The position numbers and the translations under genes are program-made. Of a stretch of 35,906 nucleotides of DNA, positions 31,074-35,906 are shown piece by piece. How positions within the stretch are numbered: the first letter of the stretch is position 1; the number at the start of each line of letters is the position of its first letter. Source of the stretch: an uncultured Caryophanales bacterium (GTDB lineage: Bacteria > Bacillota_I > Bacilli_A > RF39 > UBA660). Where the stretch lies: the NCBI GenBank assembly GCA_949948745.1, contig CATLHA010000014.1, positions 1-35,906 of the forward strand. The letters are read 5' to 3'. Below the pieces are notes generated by a model. That model was not told where the DNA came from and did no database searches. It saw nothing but the letters and a program-made list of their open reading frames with translations.

Positions 31074-32183
31074 TTATTTTACTTTATATGGGTTTGTTTC
31101 AGTTCCATCTCCACTGACATACAATGCATCTTTTACAAGTCTTACTACTGGTCGTACTCTTGAATTAACATTGGTTGTACTAGATGATACTTTACCATTT
31201 TCTATTTTATAAGCCTGATGTGTATTTGCAGAGTTTCCTGTTGCTGTCCACCAACTACCTACTAGATAAGATAAGTAATTATAATTTGCACAACTTTTTG
31301 ATGCTGCTGAATTACAATTTGCATCAATACTTGCATTGATGAAATCGTAAAGTGGTAATAATCCTAAGTATGTATTTTCTGATATTGTTGAGTTTTCTAC
31401 ACTACCATCATTTGCCATAACGCTTTCATCTCTTTTTCCTACTGGAGCGTTATATGGACTCAAAAGCATTCTTGATTGCTCATTAAGTAGTGTACTGTTA
31501 TAAAGACTATCTAAATATGTTTTGATACGGCTTACTGCATAATCATTAATTCCAGAGGTTGTATTTCTATTTACATTATATCTATTGTCCCATTGACTTT
31601 TTATATCTTTGGCATCTCTCATAATCATATAAATATAATCATCTTGAATTTTTATAATATTCCAATTTTTATCTGAAAATTCAACGAAGTTATTTGGGGT
31701 ATCTCCACGGAATACATATCCTCCATTCATTTCATATAACCCTTGTCCTGTAATTTTCAACTCTTCGTTACTCCTAATTTGAGATACTAATGTTTTTGTC
31801 TCATATTGATCTCCACATTTTAAATTTGGAGTATAACGATATTTTCCATTGATATCTGTAACTGTTACGCTACCACTACAAGACATTGATGAATTGATTT
31901 TCTTTGTATATTCTGATAAATCTTTCATATGTTTGTTAGAAGCTAAAGTTGTTGCATTTACGGATACACTTCCTCCTGAAGTTTGTGGCATAAGTTTTGG
32001 GTTTGCTTTATAATAGTTTTTTGCTGCACTTACTAGTGTATTTTCAATCTTAGAATAACTAGTTCCTGCAAATAGACTATTGTATAACATTAAACAAACA
32101 ATAATTAGAACGATGATGCCAACAAATATTCCAGCAATCATTAAAATCTTTTTTGTTCCAATATCATTGATAAGTTCTTTCAT
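31074..32183 (-). CDS. Pilin-like surface protein with C-terminal DUF6273-like module
   Basis: 369 residues. Short cytoplasmic head, one membrane helix (about 13-34, MIAGIFVGIIVLIIVCLML), then a pseudopilin-like stretch (SYSKIENTLVSAAKNYYKAN, and MSCSGSVTVTDINGKYRYTP, with a probable Cys pair). The C-terminal part (about 145-369) has the DUF6273-like pattern: YMIMRDA, SWWTATGNS, RVRPVVRL, and the end motif SGDGTETNPYKVK. The same endings occur in the GH3 chimera at 16389. No prepilin peptidase site was recognised. SD AGGAGG lies seven bases before the ATG at 32183 and one base before that at 32189, so 32183 is chosen. Last gene of the pilus-like cluster, after a terminator. Confidence 0.75.
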   Translation of the reverse strand: MKELINDIGTKKILMIAGIFVGIIVLIIVCLMLYNSLFAGTSYSKIENTLVSAAKNYYKANPKLMPQTSGGSVSVNATTLASNKHMKDLSEYTKKINSSMSCSGSVTVTDINGKYRYTPNLKCGDQYETKTLVSQIRSNEELKITGQGLYEMNGGYVFRGDTPNNFVEFSDKNWNIIKIQDDYIYMIMRDAKDIKSQWDNRYNVNRNTTSGINDYAVSRIKTYLDSLYNSTLLNEQSRMLLSPYNAPVGKRDESVMANDGSVENSTISENTYLGLLPLYDFINASIDANCNSAASKSCANYNYLSYLVGSWWTATGNSANTHQAYKIENGKVSSSTTNVNSRVRPVVRLVKDALYVSGDGTETNPYKVK

Positions 32184-32210
32184 ATTCATTCCTCCTATAT
32201 GTATTATAGC

Positions 32211-32247
32211 AAAAAAAAAAGAGATATGACAATATCTAACTCTTTTT
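32211..32247 (-). terminator. Terminator after the VirB2-like gene
   Basis: Minus strand AAAAGAG...GATAT, loop TGTC, ATATC...CTCTTTT with T10 after it. Complex stem, with a three-base bulge. Confidence 0.65.
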
Positions 32248-32588
32248 TATTTTGATAATTCTCCCCAGCACTCTGTCCAAGAACCTTCACCTGTAGTACT
32301 AGTTTCAATACCAGAATTTGAACTACTAAACATTCCCATTAATAAAGAAACAATTGTAGCTACAAAGAATACTGCAACGGCAGCAATTGCACGTTTGATT
32401 AACTTTCCTGTTGCTCCTTTGATTTCTTTATCATCACTTGATAAAACTGCTTTTCCTAAATCGATAGATCCCATAATAATTAAGATAATTGGAATACCAA
32501 TTTGAATAATTGGGTAAATACCAAATTTTAAAAACTTAAATATAGGAACTAATGTTTCTGGACAGTCTAATAATTGAATAAAATCCAT
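32247..32588 (-). CDS. VirB2/TrbC-like small membrane protein
   Basis: 113 residues. Two membrane helices: about 18-43 (IYPIIQIGIPIILIIMGSID) and about 65-85 (AIAAVAVFFVATIVSLLMGM), joined by a basic loop, GKAVLSSDDKEIKGATGKLIKRA. The outer tail has Cys and Trp (WTECWGE). The two-helix hairpin with charged connector is the layout of VirB2/TrbC pilins and related membrane components; primary-sequence support is weak. An upstream in-frame ATG (32639) has no SD; the SD AGGAGGAAG precedes the ATG at 32588 by eight bases. Sits between the CpaE-like and pilin-like genes on the same strand. Confidence 0.65.
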   Translation of the reverse strand: MDFIQLLDCPETLVPIFKFLKFGIYPIIQIGIPIILIIMGSIDLGKAVLSSDDKEIKGATGKLIKRAIAAVAVFFVATIVSLLMGMFSSSNSGIETSTTGEGSWTECWGELSK

Positions 32589-32662
32589 AATACTTCCTCC
32601 TCTTTTTCTATAAATCAATTTTATAGTAAAACATTTCACATGTCAATCATTTTGACATATAT

Positions 32663-33664
32663 TTACATCATACCTCCGCCACCATAGGTACTAATACCTA
32701 AGCGGTTTAGTAAGTCTTGTAAAACAGTTGAATTATTTTGCCTCTCATCCATTGGCGGCAAATTGAAGAAAACCTTTGTTTTTGCTTCGTATTCAAACTC
32801 TGTAATATCTTGCATATTTAATAAACTTTTTGCAAGGACAATTTTCTTTCCTTTTAGCTTTTCAAATACTTTACGATCTCTACGCATCATCTTATTTAAT
32901 TTAATTGTAGATGGCTCTACTAAATAGATAACATCAGAGCAAACACTTGTTGCTCCTTCGCTATTTAAATCAACTAAGACTACAGATGCATTTCTGTATT
33001 TTAATAATTCACTAGCTAGTGCATCTTTTGTGGTAGAGACTAATTCTTTATCATTGATGTACATAAAATCTCTTTTATCTACCTCGATTGCTACAACACT
33101 TTTTCCTATTTTTATTAATTCTTGCTTTAACATATAAGTTAACATTGTAGCACCTGCATGATCTGTTAGATTTTTAATTCCTAAGATATAAGATCCTCCA
33201 TTTACAATGTTATTAATAACTGTTGTTCCATCGCCACCACCAACAGGTGCAACTACTGGAGCACTACCTGTTCCACTACCTTCATCTATTTGATGTAAGT
33301 GTGCAACATCTCTATATGTATTAGGATTTTGGAGTAAGTAATTTACTCCATCTAGATTGGTTGTAAAGTTATAGATTCCCATCGAGATTAATCTTGATAG
33401 GAATTGTGGTGCTAGACACTCCGGAGTATCCGGAAGTAATACGATGATTTTTTCGACATCTAAAGACATTGAAAGCTTTTGAAGATTACGAATATCTCTA
33501 TAATTTTTTAAAGCAGTTAAATCAAGAATCATTCTTCCAAAGAAGAAATTGGAAAACATTTGAATTAATTCTTCTGATTCATATACACCATTAATTGATT
33601 TAATAACTTCAATATCTAGATTGGCTAATTCTCCTTGTCTTTCATTAGATATAATTACATTCAT
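32663..33664 (-). CDS. CpaE/TadZ-like protein with degenerate P-loop
   Basis: 333 residues. N-terminal part (about 1-125) resembles a receiver-like domain (IIVLLPDTPE, LISMGIYNFTTN), then a Gly-rich linker (GSGTGSAPVVAPVGGGDG), and a MinD/ParA-like fold (about 150-333). The usual Walker A is replaced by KNLTDHAGATMLTYML, without the GKT signature, and VVAIEVDKRDF and VVLVDLNSEG follow as the next strands. TadZ/CpaE proteins place Tad pilus machinery at a cell site and often have altered P-loops. C terminus GGGGMM. ATG at 33664 follows GGGTGAT. The assignment is by layout and neighbourhood, not by close similarity. Confidence 0.7.
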   Translation of the reverse strand: MNVIISNERQGELANLDIEVIKSINGVYESEELIQMFSNFFFGRMILDLTALKNYRDIRNLQKLSMSLDVEKIIVLLPDTPECLAPQFLSRLISMGIYNFTTNLDGVNYLLQNPNTYRDVAHLHQIDEGSGTGSAPVVAPVGGGDGTTVINNIVNGGSYILGIKNLTDHAGATMLTYMLKQELIKIGKSVVAIEVDKRDFMYINDKELVSTTKDALASELLKYRNASVVLVDLNSEGATSVCSDVIYLVEPSTIKLNKMMRRDRKVFEKLKGKKIVLAKSLLNMQDITEFEYEAKTKVFFNLPPMDERQNNSTVLQDLLNRLGISTYGGGGMM

Positions 33665-33683
33665 CTACTATCACCCTTTTCTA

Positions 33684-34199
33684 TTATGATGGGTCAATGA
33701 TATTGAAATCTCCACCTTCTGTTTCACTATTATTACCAGATGAGAATATCATTGAAGTCTCCCCACCTACTCTAAATAATCCAGCAGTAAATGGTAATAA
33801 CTTATTAATTACTGGAATATCAATGTTAACAAAGGTTTGTATTGAATAATATGCCCCTTGATACTTTCTTTTACCAGCAGATCCACCAGAAATGTCAACT
33901 AAAGATTTTGTATAGCAAAAAGCCCCATTTTGACTGGAACGATATACCTCTAATCCTTGTCTTTGACACCAAGTTGTATAGGCATCACTAAGTTCATATT
34001 TTGAGTTATACATATATTCGTCGATTTTCAATTTAGCGTCATCTGTTAGTCCTTCATGTTGTTCAATAATTTGAATAATCTGATTCTTTACACGAAATGC
34101 TTTTGTGTAATTTACAGTAAATGCCAAATATCCATTAACTACGAGCATAAATATTACTATAATTTGAAGTGAAAATACTCCACCAATCGCATCTCTCAT
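33684..34199 (-). CDS. TadE-like pseudopilin protein
   Basis: 171 residues. N-terminal membrane helix at 5-28 (IGGVFSLQIIVIFMLVVNGY) with the TadE-like AxxF-type head, then an outer domain with charged helices (VKNQIIQIIEQHEG, LKIDEYMYN) and two Cys (TWCQRQG, AFCYTKS) likely bonded. The last 60 residues are beta-rich and end in Gly/Asn/Ser. It may correspond to a DUF5411-type family, but I am not sure. SD GGTGAT before ATG. The gene lies 37 bases after the Flp-like gene and 19 before the CpaE-like gene: one transcript. Confidence 0.7.
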   Translation of the reverse strand: MRDAIGGVFSLQIIVIFMLVVNGYLAFTVNYTKAFRVKNQIIQIIEQHEGLTDDAKLKIDEYMYNSKYELSDAYTTWCQRQGLEVYRSSQNGAFCYTKSLVDISGGSAGKRKYQGAYYSIQTFVNIDIPVINKLLPFTAGLFRVGGETSMIFSSGNNSETEGGDFNIIDPS

Positions 34200-34236
34200 A
34201 CTATATCACCATACCCACATTCTATATTTTTATAAA

Positions 34237-34395
34237 TTATTCACCATCTTGTCTAGATGCATCTGAAATTTGGCTCCATTGATCATTAATTGTGTTTTTG
34301 ATTTGTGGCCACATAACCCAGAAAAACGCAATAATAGCACCAATCGCAATAATAGTTACTACTGTCATGTTTAATTCACCAGTCGCTTCTTTCAT
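34237..34395 (-). CDS. Flp-like small pilin
   Basis: 52 residues: MKEATGELNMTVVTIIAIGA then IIAFFWVMWPQIKNTI. A short polar head, a Glu at position 7 followed by a long hydrophobic helix (10-29), and a polar, Asp/Gln-rich tail (DASRQDGE): the layout of Flp/type IVb pilins, whose mature helix follows a Gly-x-x-Glu-type cleavage site (GE at 6-7 is present). SD GGAGGAGGGA precedes ATG by 7-9 bases. First gene of the pilus-like cluster. Missed by ORF finders with a length cut-off. Confidence 0.7.
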   Translation of the reverse strand: MKEATGELNMTVVTIIAIGAIIAFFWVMWPQIKNTINDQWSQISDASRQDGE

Positions 34396-34427
34396 ATTAC
34401 TATCCCTCCTCCTTGATTATATATATT

Positions 34428-34436
34428 ATTATATCA
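34428..34436 (-). promoter_or_regulatory. Extended -10 promoter of the pilus-like cluster
   Basis: Minus strand TGATATAAT, about 30 bases before the Flp-like start. No good -35; the extended TGn motif can compensate. Confidence 0.5.
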
Positions 34437-34502
34437 TGATTCGTATAAATTACTATATATTTTTTTTATTTTTATGTTGTAAACTTTTGTTCCTTTTTAA
34501 TT

Positions 34503-35801
34503 TTAGTTGATATATACCTTGTCCTTTGATGGTATTGTTTCTAAATATTTGGCATTTTTCTCTACATAGATTTTAAATGTCTCTGAGGTTTGATTGGAAT
34601 TGTTATTTTCTTCATAATCATTATTTGATAAGATAAACAAGCATTTGTTTTTTCTACAATCTTCATCCAATAACTTTAAATATTTTTCTTCATTACTACC
34701 AAGATTACCTTTGTTTATTAGATCAAAAAACGTTGGATTTTCATTCCGATAAATCTTAATCATATAAGCATTCATATTAAATAGATAAATATTTCTATTT
34801 TTTTTACTATCTATATATTTTGAATACTCTTCTAAATATATAGGTAAGTTTTTCGGGCATCCCTGAAGAAATAAAAAATTATTTTTCGTCATTATTGTTG
34901 TTGTAAATCCTGTTGTAATTACTCCTACAATAAAACCAATCGCAATAAAATACTTTACAAAGATTTTCGTTTTTTTATTTTCATTTAATAATATATAAAC
35001 TACGACTGGTAGTAATGCAGGCATTAAATGCCCCTGATCTAATATTGGAAATACTACTATTTGAAATGCTAATAGATATAATATTTTGAATTCTTTGTAA
35101 TTTGTATATTCTTTGATTAAGAAAAATAAAATCAATAAGTATATAGGAACGGATAGGATATCTGTAGTCATATTACTTAAAAAACTTCCCATGCCTAAAT
35201 AACAAAAATCGATATATTCGAAGATAGCATTATTGATTAATAAATATGAGAATGTAATAACTACTGGAATTAATAGATATAATAATTTTCTTATTTTTTT
35301 TCTGTTTTTTAATAGATAAACAATTCCTAATGGCATTCCAATGTTGTGTTTTGTCATTAAAATAATCCCAATGAATACCCCTACTATTTCCTCTTTATAT
35401 TTGAACTCACTACTTTCTAATAAAAGAATAATAATTACTAGAAAAGAGCAAAATGTATTATATCCTATCGGTGTTTGAATCATAAAAAATAACATTAATA
35501 AAAATATAATATTCATTCCTATTTTTTTATATAAAAGAAATATAACAGAGGCATAGATTAAGCTGTGTCCTATTGTGAACAAAAGTAAATAATTACCAAA
35601 TAACTTTATTGGAAGGGAGAAAACTAAACTATATAATGGTCCAATAATCATATTAAAGTCTTTATATGGTACTAATCCACTAGCAATATTATAGCTAAAT
35701 CCATATCCCCATATACCATCCATATCTATTTGTTTTATAGAAGAAATTATAATGATTAATATCAAAAATAGAATATAAATTAGAATGTCTTTCTTTTTCA
35801 T
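34503..35801 (-). CDS. GT-C fold membrane glycosyltransferase-like protein
   Basis: 432 residues with about ten membrane helices in the first 300 and a soluble C-terminal part (about 305-432). The first outer loop has acidic residues and the pattern WGYGFSYNIASGLVPYKDFN, as in GT-C enzymes (DE...GxxPYxDF), which move sugars from polyprenyl-phosphate donors to wall or protein acceptors. No family member is close enough to name a substrate. The C-terminal part has KNNFLFLQGCPKNLPIYLEE and paired Cys (EDCRKNKCLF). Start ATG at 35801 with weak SD. Downstream neighbour is the pilus-like cluster on the same strand, so glycosylation of a surface component is possible but speculative. Confidence 0.65.
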   Translation of the reverse strand: MKKKDILIYILFLILIIIISSIKQIDMDGIWGYGFSYNIASGLVPYKDFNMIIGPLYSLVFSLPIKLFGNYLLLFTIGHSLIYASVIFLLYKKIGMNIIFLLMLFFMIQTPIGYNTFCSFLVIIILLLESSEFKYKEEIVGVFIGIILMTKHNIGMPLGIVYLLKNRKKIRKLLYLLIPVVITFSYLLINNAIFEYIDFCYLGMGSFLSNMTTDILSVPIYLLILFFLIKEYTNYKEFKILYLLAFQIVVFPILDQGHLMPALLPVVVYILLNENKKTKIFVKYFIAIGFIVGVITTGFTTTIMTKNNFLFLQGCPKNLPIYLEEYSKYIDSKKNRNIYLFNMNAYMIKIYRNENPTFFDLINKGNLGSNEEKYLKLLDEDCRKNKCLFILSNNDYEENNNSNQTSETFKIYVEKNAKYLETIPSKDKVYIN

Positions 35802-35815
35802 TTGTTACTCGTATA

Positions 35816-35851
35816 ATCAATCTTATAGAAATATTAATCTATTTGATTGAT
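35816..35851. repeat. Imperfect inverted repeat upstream of the GT-C gene
   Basis: ATCAATC-TT-ATAGA, loop AATATTAA, TCTAT-TT-GATTGAT: twelve pairs with a TT/TT internal loop. No T run; a structural or operator-type element rather than a terminator. Confidence 0.55.
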
Positions 35852-35872
35852 CCCTTTCTATTTATAATTTTT

Positions 35873-35904
35873 GATTTATTATACTTCTAGAAGTATAATA
35901 AATC
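35873..35904. repeat. Perfect 32-bp palindrome at the window end
   Basis: Arms 35873-35888 (GATTTATTATACTTCT) and 35889-35904 are exact reverse complements, centred on CTAG with no loop. The window ends two bases later. Confidence 0.85.
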
Positions 35905-35906
35905 TC

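Noticed and set aside
1-35906. CRISPR array, insertion sequence, rRNA or replication origin
   Set aside because: No spaced direct repeats, transposase or integrase frame, rRNA sequence or DnaA-box cluster was found by eye.

Overview
The window is very AT-rich and reads like a compact genome of a low-GC Firmicute (class Bacilli), probably an uncultured gut-type lineage such as RF39 or its relatives; the lineage is inference. Supporting signs are strong AGGAGG ribosome-binding sites, sigma-A-like promoters, a T-box riboswitch, a GatCAB amidotransferase, CCA-encoding tRNAs, and yjbA next to trpS as in Bacillus. A dacB-spmA-spmB operon and a YjcZ-like mini-protein point to descent from, or membership of, endospore formers.

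Left part (1-1266): a MvaI/BcnI-type restriction endonuclease with no methyltransferase in view, a decayed inverted tRNA-Pro fragment, then tRNA-Pro(UGG) and tRNA-Arg(ACG) on the minus strand. Region 1412-8324 is one coherent minus-strand unit: promoter, tRNA-Asn-type T-box leader, tRNA-Asn, an intrinsic terminator, gatC-gatA-gatB-aspS, a terminator, and asnS. It brings together both routes to Asn-tRNA(Asn): direct charging by AsnRS, and mischarging by AspRS followed by GatCAB amidation. AspRS carries the His typical of non-discriminating enzymes.

Region 8389-12138 is accessory-looking: unrecognised genes, an ATP-grasp (R2K-type) gene and a plus-strand gene fragment meeting head to head with no good starts, tRNA-Arg(CCU), and an HD-domain protein. 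Then come ftsW-comEA-comEC (cell wall and DNA uptake), a 1051-residue chimeric surface protein (anchor, two DUF6273-like modules, NagZ-like GH3 domain), a YjcZ-like peptide, peptide deformylase, rluB, a DinG-family helicase, and dacB-spmA-spmB.

The right part holds a secreted protein, a lipoprotein, an intergenic region with a four-armed tandem terminator and a tiny hydrophobic peptide gene, trpS (with a putative Fe-S cysteine motif), yjbA, two membrane proteins, and a five-gene cluster (31074-34395) that looks like part of a Tad/Flp-like pilus or secretion apparatus: a Flp-like pilin, a TadE-like protein, a CpaE/TadZ-like protein, a VirB2-like membrane protein, and a pilin-like protein whose surface module is shared with the GH3 chimera. 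No ATPase or prepilin peptidase is in view. The window ends in a GT-C glycosyltransferase gene and a perfect 32-bp palindrome.

Most plausible new systems: (1) the T-box/tRNA-Asn/GatCAB/AspRS/AsnRS unit with two successive terminators; (2) the minimal pilus-like cluster with a DUF6273-like module; (3) the four-arm hairpin RNA and mini-peptide upstream of trpS. No CRISPR array, insertion sequence or rRNA was seen. Everything here was read by eye; no alignment or database search was run.
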